In this document: in pieces, positions 52,957 through 61,835 of the stretch
Numbering within the stretch: the first letter of the stretch is position 1
Layout of the letters: each line of letters starts with the position of its first letter
Assembly: GCF_037126435.1 (NCBI RefSeq)
Contig: NZ_CP147020.1
Coordinates: forward strand, 620,001 to 684,000
Reading direction: 5' to 3'
From: Bernardetia sp. ABR2-2B
GTDB lineage: Bacteria > Bacteroidota > Bacteroidia > Cytophagales > Bernardetiaceae
DNA length: 64,000 nucleotides
The notes under the pieces: generated by a model
What the model saw: only the letters and a program-made list of their open reading frames with translations
Database searches by the model: none
Told to the model about the DNA's origin: nothing
Program-made: the position numbers and the translations under genes

Positions 52957-53454
52957 TTATTTACTATTACTTCCCAACCATGCAGAAAGCATCCAAACTG
53001 TCTTTTCTTGTGTCTTGATAAATCCTGCTAACATATCTGTTGTACCTTCATCATTTGCATCATCTGCAATAGGAAGAGTTTCACGTTCTTTCTGAATAAT
53101 GATGGAATAATCTTGTATGATTGATTCTACTGATTTTACCTCATCACTAATATTTTTGTGTACTTTTACTGAAGACTCATTTAAATAATCTTCATAAGTA
53201 TGTAATGGTGTATGTCCTAAAGTAAGGATTCGTTCAGCAATTTCATCAATATTTAATTGCGCCTCATTATATAATTCTTCAAATTTTACATGAAGAGAAA
53301 AGAAATGATGACCCAATAAATTCCAATGAAAACCTCTTAGGTTTTGATAAAATACTTGATAATTTGAAAGAATTTCGTTGAGGTGTTTGACTGTTTTTGC
53401 CGATTTTTCTTTGTCTAAAGCGATTCGGTTAAGCTCTATCATAGCAGTTTCCAT
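52957..53454 (-). CDS. dps: Dps-like DNA-binding ferritin
   Basis: 165 residues, four-helix bundle. Ferroxidase ligands are present with family spacing: His43 (FHWNLLG), His55 (SLHVKFEELYNE), Asp70 and Glu74 (DEIAERI). The protein would form a 12-subunit shell that oxidises Fe(II) with peroxide and can bind DNA under starvation or oxidative stress. N-terminal extension is short, with one Lys-rich patch. Single gene with own terminator. Confidence 0.93.
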   Translation of the reverse strand: METAMIELNRIALDKEKSAKTVKHLNEILSNYQVFYQNLRGFHWNLLGHHFFSLHVKFEELYNEAQLNIDEIAERILTLGHTPLHTYEDYLNESSVKVHKNISDEVKSVESIIQDYSIIIQKERETLPIADDANDEGTTDMLAGFIKTQEKTVWMLSAWLGSNSK

Positions 53455-53634
53455 AAAAATAATGTTCTTTTAAAAATGAGTTATAAATTAAAAAATGAAA
53501 TGACTAAATCTTGCCCCAATTACTAATTCTCATCAAAGCAAAAGATGCTGTCATTCTATACACTAATAACACTCAAAAGTATCTTTTGTTAGATAAGTTT
53601 CGAAATAAACACTTTAATAACACTACTTAACTAT

Positions 53635-53850
53635 TTAAAAATAGAGTGTTTCTTCTATATAAGATAATGTTTCGTGTCTATGAATTTTGATAAGACTGGC
53701 AGCACCAAATTTAGTTTCGATTCTATACAAATCTTTCTCACGATAAAATTTACCGTCTGGTGCAGAATATACTACATCGTGTTTAGAAGATTGAAAAAAG
53801 TAAGCTGCTTGTTCTAATAATTCTTCAAAATTTTCTCTGTTCATAATCAA
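53635..53850 (-). CDS. small hypothetical protein
   Basis: 71 residues (ATG at 53844 gives 69). Helical N-terminus (NFEELLEQAAYFFQSSKHDV) followed by a beta hairpin (VYSAPDGKFYREKDLYRIET). No motif recognised. Composition and length suggest a real soluble protein rather than a shadow, as no gene lies opposite. Confidence 0.45.
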   Translation of the reverse strand: MIMNRENFEELLEQAAYFFQSSKHDVVYSAPDGKFYREKDLYRIETKFGAASLIKIHRHETLSYIEETLYF

Positions 53851-54244
53851 ATGCTGTTTTAGAATAAATGAGCTAAATAAAATAGAAATGAAATACCAAG
53901 AAAAAGACCTTTTGACTTTCTAGGTGCAAGATGCAATTTTGCATTTTAAGAAGGAAATAATAAACATTATCTTTGAATAAACTTAAAGTGAATAAATTAC
54001 TGCCAAATATGAGCTGAATTGCTAAATAATTAATTCGTAAAAATTAATCCTATAAATTCGTTTTTCAAATAGAACCATTTGAGTATCTTAGCGTTAATAA
54101 AAGCTATAAATCAAACTATATTTCGTCTATTTACGTACTGTGTATAACCAAGTAGCTATCATTAGTTTTAGTTATTAAATAAAATTACTCTTGCTTCTAG
54201 TTTTGAGAGGCAATATCTTGAAAAAATAAAACCAAAAATTACCT
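53851..54244. other. non-coding gap
   Basis: 394 bases, AT-rich. Only a minor inverted repeat (GATGCAA-TT-TTGCATT, about 53930-53950) is visible. The promoters of the divergent genes at 53850 and 54245 should be here, but no clear TAnnTTTG pair stands out. Confidence 0.45.
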
Positions 54245-55141
54245 ATGTGGGACTATCTTCTTTATAAATTAAAAGACAAAATGCGTCTTGATGACGACAA
54301 CGAACGTGCTGATAAAGTCATCGAAAACTCTGTCATTTGGGCAATGGCAGCTTCTCTGATTCCCATTCCTTTGGCTGATATGATTGCCGTTACGGTCATA
54401 CAGGCTGATATGGTTAGGAGATTGGCAGAAATAAATGATGTAGAAGCCAATAATGCAAATATAGAATCGTGGCTCGGAACGCTTTCAGGTGGGGTTTTGT
54501 CAAAACTGGGAGCGCAGGCCTTAAAACTTATTCCTGGGTGGGGAAGTATTGCAGGTGGTGTCGGAATGGCTGTTTTGTCAGGGGCTTCTACTTATGCAGC
54601 AGGAAAAACGTTTGCCAAACATTTTAGAGAAGGAGGAGATTTAGAAGACTTTGATACAGAAGCAGTAAGAGGGTTTTATGACGAACAGCTGATTAAAGGA
54701 AGAGACTTTGCCAAACAAATGAAAGATGAAGTAGAAAAACGTGCAAAGGCAGCTTATGCCGAGTTTTCGGGCGAGGAAGTAAAACAAGAAAATGAAAAAG
54801 ATTTTGATTTTGAAGAAGTAATGGACTTTGAAGAAGTGGTAGATGAGAAATTTCAAACACAAAATAAGCAAGACACAAAGCAAAAAACTACCTTTACTTC
54901 TAATCAAGAAGAACCTCCTCATCAAGCAAACCCAAGTAAACACTCTGCTAAAAAAGCTCCAAAGACAGAGGATACTCCACCAAATAGTGCAGTTAATAAA
55001 TCTTCTGCTTCCTATCAGTCAGCTAAAGAATCTGCTAATGCTTTGGCAGAACTTCGACAACTTGCTAGTTTGAGAGATAAAGGAATCTTGACAGAAGATG
55101 AGTTTCAACGTCTTAAAGGAAAATTGATGGAAAAATTATAA
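54245..55141 (+). CDS. DUF697 and SHOCT domain protein
   Basis: 298 residues. Residues 20-140 resemble DUF697: NSVIWAMAASLIPIPLADMI, then helices with Gly-rich LIPGWGSIAGGVGMAVLSGA, which form membrane-associated hairpins. Residues 165-255 are a polar Glu/Lys/Thr linker, and 268-298 are a SHOCT motif (LRQLASLRDKGILTEDEFQR). SHOCT segments often mediate oligomerisation. Function in Bacteroidota not known; membrane stress or GTPase partner roles are proposed for DUF697 proteins. Confidence 0.7.
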   Translation: MWDYLLYKLKDKMRLDDDNERADKVIENSVIWAMAASLIPIPLADMIAVTVIQADMVRRLAEINDVEANNANIESWLGTLSGGVLSKLGAQALKLIPGWGSIAGGVGMAVLSGASTYAAGKTFAKHFREGGDLEDFDTEAVRGFYDEQLIKGRDFAKQMKDEVEKRAKAAYAEFSGEEVKQENEKDFDFEEVMDFEEVVDEKFQTQNKQDTKQKTTFTSNQEEPPHQANPSKHSAKKAPKTEDTPPNSAVNKSSASYQSAKESANALAELRQLASLRDKGILTEDEFQRLKGKLMEKL

Positions 55142-55240
55142 TAGAAAATTCAGAACAAAATACTAGTTGAATTGATTTTTAAGGTATAGTTTTATGTCAA
55201 AAAGTCAATTCAACTCATTTTTTAACCTTATATTACTTTT

Positions 55241-55621
55241 ATGGAAAATAAAAAAACACTTATTCTTGGCGCAACGCCAAACCCTACTCGTTATGCTTAT
55301 TTAGCAGCAGAAAGATTAACTAATAGAAATCACGATATCGTTCCTGTTGGAATAAAAAAAGGAGAACTTTTTGGGCAAGAAATTGAACAGCAATTAGAAA
55401 ATAAAAGCCTACCCATTCATACTGATATTGATACAATTACACTCTATGTTGGTGTCAGAAATCAACCAGAATGGTATAACTATATTCTTCAAACAAAGCC
55501 AAAAAGAATTATTTTTAATCCTGGAACTGAAAATCCAGAACTTATGAAAAAAGCTAGAGCAGAAGGAATTGAAGTAGAGGTTGCTTGTACGTTAGTTATG
55601 CTTAATACTGGACAGTATTAA
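55241..55621 (+). CDS. CoA-binding domain protein
   Basis: 126 residues of a Rossmann-like CoA-binding fold (CoA_binding_2): N-terminal KTLILGATPNPTRYAYLAAE with the nucleotide loop, then HDIVPVGIKKGELFG, DTITLYVGVRNQPEWYNYIL and RIIFNPGTENPEL near the end, and Cys at ACTLVML. It resembles the YccU/YdiV type. The physiological role is unknown. Followed by a terminator at 55673. Confidence 0.8.
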   Translation: MENKKTLILGATPNPTRYAYLAAERLTNRNHDIVPVGIKKGELFGQEIEQQLENKSLPIHTDIDTITLYVGVRNQPEWYNYILQTKPKRIIFNPGTENPELMKKARAEGIEVEVACTLVMLNTGQY

Positions 55622-55672
55622 TTCGATAGCCTTTCGTATTCATTTAAAAATCTTAAATCTATATTTTTTCTT

Positions 55673-55706
55673 TAACTATCTTTGCAAAAAGGTAGTTATT
55701 TTTTTT
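55673..55706 (+). terminator. intrinsic terminator
   Basis: TAACTATCTTT and AAAGGTAGTTA form an 11-bp stem (one U-G pair) around GCAA, followed by eight T residues. The TATCTTTG inside is not a promoter. Confidence 0.8.
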
Positions 55707-55752
55707 AGCTTCTATCTTTACTATCTGCTTAATTTTATCTTTCCCTATTTTA

Positions 55753-56856
55753 ATGAGTTATATTACTGCTATCAATACTGCAAATCCTCCTTTTACAATT
55801 TCTCAAGAACAAAGTGCTGACTTTTCAGCTCATTTTATGGGAAAAAGTAAAGACGAAAAGCGAAAAATTAGAATATTACAACGTGCAACAGGAATAAAGA
55901 ACCGTCATACTGTTTTAGAAGATTATACAAAAAAAGAAAATTTTGATTTTTACCCCAACTCTGAAGATTTAGAACCATTTCCTACCACTTCTGAACGAAT
56001 GAAAATGTATGAAAAATGGGCTACGAAATTAGGAATGGAAGCTGCAAAGCCAATTATAGAGGGAAGAGAAAAAGAAATCACGCATCTTATCACAGTTAGT
56101 TGTACAGGAATGTTTGCCCCCGGAATTGATATTGAATTATTAGAAAATTTAGGTCTTAATTCTTCTGTACAGAGAACTGCAATTAATTTTATGGGTTGTT
56201 ATGCTTCCTTCAACGCTCTAAAAGTAGCTGATGCTTTTTGTAAGGCATTTGATGCAAAAGTATTGATTGTAGGGGTAGAACTCTGTACTCTTCACTTCCA
56301 AAAGCAATCTGATGACGATAATTTACTTGCCAATTCTATTTTTGCTGACGGTGCTGCTGCTGTTTTGGTAGAATCTAAGCCAAAAGAAAATAATACAAAT
56401 TTATTTTTGAAAAACTTTTATTGCGATCTTGTTCCGAAAGGAAAACGAGATATGGCGTGGTATATTAGAGATACAGGTTTTGAGATGCGCTTGTCTTCTT
56501 ATGTGGCTGATATTTTGGGCGAAGAAATTGAAGGTATTTTAGATAACTTAATGACAGGATTAGATATTAATAGAAATTCAGATGCTATTTCTCAATGGGC
56601 TGTTCATCCAGGGGGAAAAAAGATTCTAGACACTCTTGCCAAAAAACTTGCAATGAACAAATCAAAACTAGATGTTCCCTTCAAAATTTGGGAAGAATAT
56701 GGAAATATGTCTTCTGTAACTGTTCTTTTTGTCTTGAAAGAGCTTTTACACAATAAAGAAAAGTATCAACTCAAAAATAATCAACTTATCCCTTCTCTAG
56801 CCTTTGGTCCTGGACTGACTGTTGAGTCAGCTTTATTTGAATTAGTAGAAAAATAG
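55753..56856 (+). CDS. type III polyketide synthase
   Basis: 367 residues, family length. Catalytic triad: Cys149 in FMGCYASFNAL, His285 in AVHPGGKKIL and Asn318 in YGNMSSV; the C-terminal FGPGLTVES loop is present. It condenses malonyl-CoA units on an acyl starter to give pyrones, resorcinols or phloroglucinols. No tailoring gene is adjacent; the upstream CoA-binding protein and downstream lipoprotein are unrelated. The product cannot be predicted. Followed by a REP-like copy and a terminator. Confidence 0.92.
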   Translation: MSYITAINTANPPFTISQEQSADFSAHFMGKSKDEKRKIRILQRATGIKNRHTVLEDYTKKENFDFYPNSEDLEPFPTTSERMKMYEKWATKLGMEAAKPIIEGREKEITHLITVSCTGMFAPGIDIELLENLGLNSSVQRTAINFMGCYASFNALKVADAFCKAFDAKVLIVGVELCTLHFQKQSDDDNLLANSIFADGAAAVLVESKPKENNTNLFLKNFYCDLVPKGKRDMAWYIRDTGFEMRLSSYVADILGEEIEGILDNLMTGLDINRNSDAISQWAVHPGGKKILDTLAKKLAMNKSKLDVPFKIWEEYGNMSSVTVLFVLKELLHNKEKYQLKNNQLIPSLAFGPGLTVESALFELVEK

Positions 56857-56884
56857 CTTTAGAAACTCTTATTGTATATTTTTT

Positions 56885-56906
56885 TGGCGTCGCTACCCTA
56901 AAACAT
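56885..56906. repeat. REP-like hairpin, degenerate copy 3
   Basis: GGCGTCGCTACCCTAAAACATC retains GTCGCTNNNCTAAAACA from the 43139 and 47861 copies, but the stem has decayed. Confidence 0.45.
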
Positions 56907-57142
56907 CAATAACAGCTAGGTTGTTTTGCTTATTTTTTCAAGAAACCAAATTATCTTTACCTATAAATAGTAACATTTTGATGAAGCGAGATAGGCGCAA
57001 AATAATAACTTCTCTATAAAATGGCATTATAAATAAATTATATCTTAAAATTTACGATATTTGTAGCTTGTACACTTTTACACTTGTGCAAAATTTTATG
57101 CATTCTTATCCTAAAAACCGAATGTATAATAAGAAAATAGAT

Positions 57143-57180
57143 AGAACTGCTTTTTATTGAAAGGCAGTTCTCTGTTTTTT
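57143..57180 (+). terminator. intrinsic terminator
   Basis: AGAACTGC and GCAGTTCT pair, with TTTT/AAAG continuing inside, followed by CTGTTTTTTT. Confidence 0.7.
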
Positions 57181-57218
57181 TAATCTTATTCTGACAAACC
57201 TCTATATTTACCTAAGCT

Positions 57219-58493
57219 ATGCAAAAAATACTTTCTCTATTCTCTATTACTCTCCTTTTGGCTTCTACTTTTATTTTCAGTAGTTGTGATTCTAAAAAAA
57301 ATAATGATATGAAACTTCCGAACGGAATTTGGCGTGCAACTTTGCAGCAACAAGAAGGCGCAGTTTTGCCCTTCAATTTTGAAGTCAATTATCTAAATCA
57401 AAATGATACAATTCCAACTTTTACGCTTATCAATGGTGAGGAAAAAATTCTGTTGGATAATGTAACTAAAGAAGGAAATACATTTACAATTCCGATGCAT
57501 ATTTTTGAAGGTGAAATAGTGGCAGAATGGAATGCAGCTACTCAAAAACTAACTGGAAAATGGAATCGTAGAAGTTTTACTAACTCTAGTTCATTAGATT
57601 TTTCAGCTACTCCAAATACAAAAACTCGTTTTGAAGCAAATCAGAAACCCAAATTTGATTTGAGTGGAAAATGGGAAACCTATTTTTTATCTCAAGGAGA
57701 TTCTAGTGCAGCTCTAGGAGTCTTTGAAAAGATAGAAACCTCAGATGTAAAAGGAAATTTGAAAGGAACATTTTTGACAGCAACAGGAGATTATCGTTAT
57801 CTTTTTGGAAGTGTTTCTGATGATTCTCTATATTTATCTTGCTTTGATGGCTCTCATGCATTTTTGTTTGTAGCAAAGGCAGAAGATGAAAACACATTAA
57901 AAGGAAAGTTTTGGTCTGGAAAAGGACAACCTGTTGATTTTATTTCTACTCGTAATCCAAACTTTACACTACCAAAAGCTGATACACTTACTTATTTGAA
58001 AGAAGGATATGAAACAATAGCTTTTGAGTTTCCAAACTTAGAAGGACAATCAATTTCATTAGATAACCCAAAATATGATGGAAAAGTAAAAATTGTACAA
58101 CTTTTAGGCTCTTGGTGTCCAAACTGTATGGACGAAACTAATTTTCTAACAGAGTTATATTCTACTTATAACCCAAAAGGATTAGAAATAATTGGACTTG
58201 CTTATGAGCAAACTGAAGACTTTGAAGATGCAAAAACAAGGTTAGAAAGAATGAAAAAACGACTTGATGTAAATTATGAAATTCTTTTTGCTGGACGTGC
58301 AGACAAACAATTTGCAGCACAAACATTACCTATGCTTAATCATGTGATGTCTTTTCCAACAACAATTTTTATAGATAAAACAGGAAAAGTAAGAAAAATA
58401 CATACTGGTTTTTCTGGAAAAGGAACAGGAGAATATTATGATAATTATGTAGAAAAAACTACTAATTTTGTAGAAAAGCTTTTAAGTGAATAA
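57219..58493 (+). CDS. TlpA-like thioredoxin-fold lipoprotein
   Basis: 424 residues. Lipobox FSSC with Cys23; residues 30-250 are beta-rich, as in the DUF4369-like N-domain of Bacteroidota TlpA proteins; residues 260-424 are a thioredoxin fold with GSWCPNC (Cys300 and Cys303), YEQTEDFEDAKTRL and cis-Pro region SFPTTIFIDKTGK. It would reduce or isomerise disulphides at the outer or periplasmic face of the membrane. Monocistronic with a terminator at 58516. Confidence 0.85.
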   Translation: MQKILSLFSITLLLASTFIFSSCDSKKNNDMKLPNGIWRATLQQQEGAVLPFNFEVNYLNQNDTIPTFTLINGEEKILLDNVTKEGNTFTIPMHIFEGEIVAEWNAATQKLTGKWNRRSFTNSSSLDFSATPNTKTRFEANQKPKFDLSGKWETYFLSQGDSSAALGVFEKIETSDVKGNLKGTFLTATGDYRYLFGSVSDDSLYLSCFDGSHAFLFVAKAEDENTLKGKFWSGKGQPVDFISTRNPNFTLPKADTLTYLKEGYETIAFEFPNLEGQSISLDNPKYDGKVKIVQLLGSWCPNCMDETNFLTELYSTYNPKGLEIIGLAYEQTEDFEDAKTRLERMKKRLDVNYEILFAGRADKQFAAQTLPMLNHVMSFPTTIFIDKTGKVRKIHTGFSGKGTGEYYDNYVEKTTNFVEKLLSE

Positions 58494-58515
58494 TTAAGTT
58501 TTTTCAAAATAACAT

Positions 58516-58587
58516 AAAAAAGGAAGCAAAAATTTGTGTTTTGTGTAATAATTTCAACACTACAATCTTTTTTGCTTCCTTTTTTTA
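58516..58587 (+). terminator. long hairpin terminator
   Basis: AAAAAAGGAAGCAAAAA and TTTTTTGCTTCCTTTTTT pair across a 34-base loop; T-run follows. Confidence 0.65.
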
Positions 58588-58637
58588 AAGGCAATCAGAA
58601 TTTTAGAGATTTTCCTATAAAAATGAATATGAGTTAT

Positions 58638-58853
58638 CTATACTTTTTTACATTCTTTGATAGTAATTCCTGTTCCCCACATAAAGATTCCGAATCCCAT
58701 TGATTCTTCGCCTTTTACTTCTACTTTCAGTCCTTCTTTTTGAAACTCTGCAGCTAAATTTTCAGGCTTGTACTCTGTGCCATCATCAGCAACAATTCCC
58801 CAAAAACCACCTTCTAAATCTTGATAAACTACTTTTCCTTTGAAATGTGTCAT
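58638..58853 (-). CDS. small beta-rich hypothetical protein
   Basis: 71 residues. Reads as an OB-like five-strand domain (HFKGKVVYQDLEGGFWGIVA, DGTEYKPENL, FGIFMWGTGITIKE). Similar small proteins of unknown function occur in many bacteria. Start ATG at 58853; the DUF2480 gene ends 44 bases upstream, so the two may form one transcript. Confidence 0.6.
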   Translation of the reverse strand: MTHFKGKVVYQDLEGGFWGIVADDGTEYKPENLAAEFQKEGLKVEVKGEESMGFGIFMWGTGITIKECKKV

Positions 58854-58897
58854 AATAAAAATTGAAATTTATAATTAAAAAAATGAAATATTTGTGA

Positions 58898-59407
58898 TTA
58901 ATTTTTAGGTTTCTTATAAACAGGAACGCTACTACAGGCTTCTCCAAACATAATTAGTTTTGCAATTGGTGCAAGTTTGCGAGTAACTTCTCCATATACA
59001 TAATTTGGAATCTGGACTTTGCTACAGCCTTTGATAACTACTTTTGAGTTTTCGAATTGCTTCCAATCAAAAGAGTTGAAAATATCTCGGTAAAGCTCAC
59101 TTTCTAGCTCTTCGCTTGTTCCTATGATTACTTTTTTTGCAAAAGGTTGAATGTTCGAAATTACAACCATAAATGCCCACATCGGAACAATAGCATCAAC
59201 GGAACAAATTATATTTACAAGTTTGCCTTCATATTGTGTCCAATCGTGATTTTTGACAAACGCTCTGAAATCTTTTTCTTTCAGAATTAATTCTTGAAAA
59301 AGATTATCTTTCAAATCATATGTAATTCGTTCGCCTTCTGGGTATAAATCTTCCAAATCAAAGGTAATGACCGATGAATTGACTACTTTATTAAGTGTTT
59401 TTTCCAT
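58898..59407 (-). CDS. DUF2480 family protein
   Basis: 169 residues from ATG 59407; an upstream TTG at 59440 lies in the REP-like hairpin and is rejected. Sequence pattern SSVITFDLEDLYPEGERITY, DWTQYEGKLVNIICSVDAIV, MWAFMVV and FNSFDWKQFENSKVVIKGCS is that of DUF2480, a family found in Bacteroidota. Function unknown. Confidence 0.75.
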   Translation of the reverse strand: MEKTLNKVVNSSVITFDLEDLYPEGERITYDLKDNLFQELILKEKDFRAFVKNHDWTQYEGKLVNIICSVDAIVPMWAFMVVISNIQPFAKKVIIGTSEELESELYRDIFNSFDWKQFENSKVVIKGCSKVQIPNYVYGEVTRKLAPIAKLIMFGEACSSVPVYKKPKN

Positions 59408-59421
59408 AATAATTATGTGTC

Positions 59422-59438
59422 GCTCGTGAGACACGAGC
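59422..59438. repeat. short hairpin repeat, type B copy 1
   Basis: GCTCGTG-AGA-CACGAGC, with following AACGGAG. The same core lies at 59558-59581. Confidence 0.6.
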
Positions 59439-59557
59439 AACGGAGTTTTTTTTATTTTTTCTACAAATATAATGTTGCTCTATAAAAATAGTAGGATGCT
59501 GTTGATTGTATTATTAATATAATTTTTGTTTTAAAAATTAACTTTACCATTACTACC

Positions 59558-59581
59558 GTTGCTCGTGCCTTCACGAGCAAC
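59558..59581. repeat. short hairpin repeat, type B copy 2
   Basis: GTTGCTCGTG-CCTT-CACGAGCAAC, a perfect 10-bp stem with the GCTCGTG core. It is 136 bases from copy 1, near the 3' end of the DUF3999 gene. Confidence 0.65.
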
Positions 59582-59594
59582 AAAAGTAAAAAAA

Positions 59595-60911
59595 CTATTG
59601 TTTTTTCATCATCTTGAAAGTCATAACTGTCAAAATCAAAATGATTGCTCCCATAATGCCCCACAACCAAAACGAGTTTTCGAAAAGTGGTATTACTTTC
59701 TCTACTTCTTTTTGTGGTATTTTTTGCTCTGAATCTAATTCTAACAAGGTTACATCAGTAGGAATTGTATTTTCAAAACGAATAATATCATAGTTAGGTT
59801 TTGATAGATTTTCATCTCCATACATCAAAAAATAATTCGTCGTTTTGTCGCTAGGACTTACTCTAGCAAAAAGGTAATCTGTATAACTTTTCAATTTTAC
59901 TTTTTCAATATCCAACGCCTGATTATCTTGATTATCAATAATGATTTGATAATGACTAGATTTTATATTAGAACTTGAACTAGGATTTATGAAGAAGTTT
60001 GAAACCCCATTTTCTTTTTCTATCGATGAGAGCGTACTTGTATGAAGTGTAATAAAATTATAAAATACTCCTTTTTCTGTCTTTGTGCTATCCTTCAAAT
60101 ATCTAAATTGAATTTTTCTGTAATAATCAAAATCATTTTTTACTTCTAAAGAAATAAAATCAACAGGAATAGCATAAGCTAGTTTTAAATCAATGATAGT
60201 TTGTTTCTTGTTCTTGTCAATCTCTATATTTTGAGAAACGGTTTTGACATCTTTAAAGTCTCCTTCTATTATTTTTTGAGAAAATAAGATTGCCGAGTTT
60301 AGTTTTGGAGCATTATTTTTAAATGAATTATCACTTTGACTTTCAGATTTATCTGTAACTTTTATTCTATAATACTTATATTTTGAGTTTGGAAAAACAA
60401 GTTTTGTGAAATCATAGGCTGTAAAATCATTTTGAATAGAAATAATTCTATAATCATTCACTATTTCGAACCATTCGTTTTGATTTTGGCTTCCTTCTAA
60501 AGTTATTCTCCAATCAAAATTAGTATTATCAAAATTTAGTTTGATAAGATTAACAGCTTCTTCTATTTTTGTATTTTTTTCTAGCGTAAAAAAATAAGCA
60601 TTGTTTTTCTTAGAAGAGTTAATAACTTTGAAATCAATTTGCTTATTTTCAAACCTCTGTCGTATTTTTTTAGATAAAAAAGGAGACTCTAAAGTATCTG
60701 AATCTGAAACGCCAAAAATACGAATATCAGAAAAATCAGTATTTGCTTTCTCTACAACTTCAACAGGTAATTTTATCTTGTACCACTCTGTCTGTTTGCT
60801 ATTTTCTATTCCTTTTATTTCCCTTTTATAAAGAAAATTTTGAGAAAAAATTGGAGTCATAAGAAATACAAAAGCCAATATAAGGCTCAATTGAAAGATT
60901 ATTTTTTTCAT
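59595..60911 (-). CDS. DUF3999-like membrane protein
   Basis: 438 residues. Signal sequence (residues 1-23), long beta-rich extracytoplasmic domain (KYKYYRIKVTDKSE, YYRKIQFRYLKDS) and one C-terminal membrane helix (WLWGIMGAIILILTVMTF) with basic tail. This is the DUF3999 layout; in other bacteria it pairs with DUF2339 membrane proteins, not seen here. It is the last gene of the minus-strand array of zinc-motif proteins, 24 bases after the preceding gene. Confidence 0.65.
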   Translation of the reverse strand: MKKIIFQLSLILAFVFLMTPIFSQNFLYKREIKGIENSKQTEWYKIKLPVEVVEKANTDFSDIRIFGVSDSDTLESPFLSKKIRQRFENKQIDFKVINSSKKNNAYFFTLEKNTKIEEAVNLIKLNFDNTNFDWRITLEGSQNQNEWFEIVNDYRIISIQNDFTAYDFTKLVFPNSKYKYYRIKVTDKSESQSDNSFKNNAPKLNSAILFSQKIIEGDFKDVKTVSQNIEIDKNKKQTIIDLKLAYAIPVDFISLEVKNDFDYYRKIQFRYLKDSTKTEKGVFYNFITLHTSTLSSIEKENGVSNFFINPSSSSNIKSSHYQIIIDNQDNQALDIEKVKLKSYTDYLFARVSPSDKTTNYFLMYGDENLSKPNYDIIRFENTIPTDVTLLELDSEQKIPQKEVEKVIPLFENSFWLWGIMGAIILILTVMTFKMMKKQ

Positions 60912-60935
60912 AAGTTGTGATAAGTTTTGTTTTTT

Positions 60936-61835
60936 CTAATTCGAAATACGAAAGTTAGAGTTGCCCTCTGCAATCATTTTTTGGACATAATACAGCGTGT
61001 TTTCTTTCCTACTTTCTATACGTATTGGCACATTATAAGTTATCGATAGCGTATTTAAAGCTGCAACCAAGTTACTAGAATTATTGAAAATATCACTATC
61101 AATTTGAAATTTTGTTACTTTTGTCATTCCTTCTCTTCGGTAATAGATTTGACAATAACTATTGGTAAAAAAGCTATCTTTTTCATGAAAAACAATTTCA
61201 TCTATCTGCTCTGCTGACAGTACAAACTCATTTATCCCGTATTTACTAGAAAAACCAACTGATTTTTTGGTAATATAAAACGTATTGTTTTTAAAATGTT
61301 GATAGACAGATTCTATTTTTTTTCCGTAATGCCAATCGTGTATCCAAATAAGAGCTTCTAGTATAAAAGGAACATAAATCAATGGAAAAAAAGAAAGGTT
61401 TAATTTTGAGACAAATAGCACATAGAATAATGCCATAGCTGCAATTTTACCAAATTTCATAAAAGGATGATGCAAAATATCTTGGTAAGGAGAAATCTGT
61501 TGAGATTTTTTGAGCCAAGGTTCTTTTTTTGCTTTTCTAGGAATACTGGTTTGAGATTTCCCTGATTTTGGTAATGAAGTATAAAACAAAATAGAATCTT
61601 CTACCTTTAAGCGAATTTCCTTTTGAGTAGGGAATTTGCCTAATGTTTCAGACTGCTCACAATGCCGTTTCCCCAAATATTCCCACGTATCAAGTAAAAA
61701 TACAGATTTACAACCTGTACAAAAAACTACCTCATCGCCTTCCAAAATAGCATCGCCTGTAATTGGGTCTTTTCGGTTTTGGGATAAGAAACTTTGGTGT
61801 TCTTCTGAGTTTGGGTTTATTTTGTGAATGTTCAT
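60936..61835 (-). CDS. RING-like zinc-motif membrane protein, tandem paralogue 1
   Basis: 299 residues. N-terminal motif with Cys39, Cys42, His58 and Cys59 in EVVFCTGCKSVFLLDTWEYL...HCE, reminiscent of half a prokaryotic RING/treble-clef; two membrane segments about residues 130-170 (FYVLFVSKLNLSFFPLIYVP); C-terminal beta domain (YGINEFVLSAEQIDEIVFHE). It abuts the next paralogue by direct contact (start 61835, stop at 61836). Function unknown; the family looks like membrane sensors or scaffolds. Confidence 0.65.
   Translation of the reverse strand: MNIHKINPNSEEHQSFLSQNRKDPITGDAILEGDEVVFCTGCKSVFLLDTWEYLGKRHCEQSETLGKFPTQKEIRLKVEDSILFYTSLPKSGKSQTSIPRKAKKEPWLKKSQQISPYQDILHHPFMKFGKIAAMALFYVLFVSKLNLSFFPLIYVPFILEALIWIHDWHYGKKIESVYQHFKNNTFYITKKSVGFSSKYGINEFVLSAEQIDEIVFHEKDSFFTNSYCQIYYRREGMTKVTKFQIDSDIFNNSSNLVAALNTLSITYNVPIRIESRKENTLYYVQKMIAEGNSNFRISN

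Larger units (their letters stand above)
56857..57218. other. gap with REP-like copy and terminator
   Basis: Contains a degenerate REP-like hairpin at 56885 and the terminator at 57143-57180. TATATTTA at 57203-57210 could be the -7 box of the next gene, one mismatch from consensus. Confidence 0.5.

Noticed and set aside
55677-55684. TATCTTTG as a promoter for the type III PKS
   Set aside because: It is inside the stem of a terminator hairpin (55673-55698) followed by a T-run.
59461-59670. Minus-strand 69-codon ORF
   Set aside because: It overlaps the 3' end of the DUF3999 gene in another frame and the hairpin repeat; composition is not protein-like.
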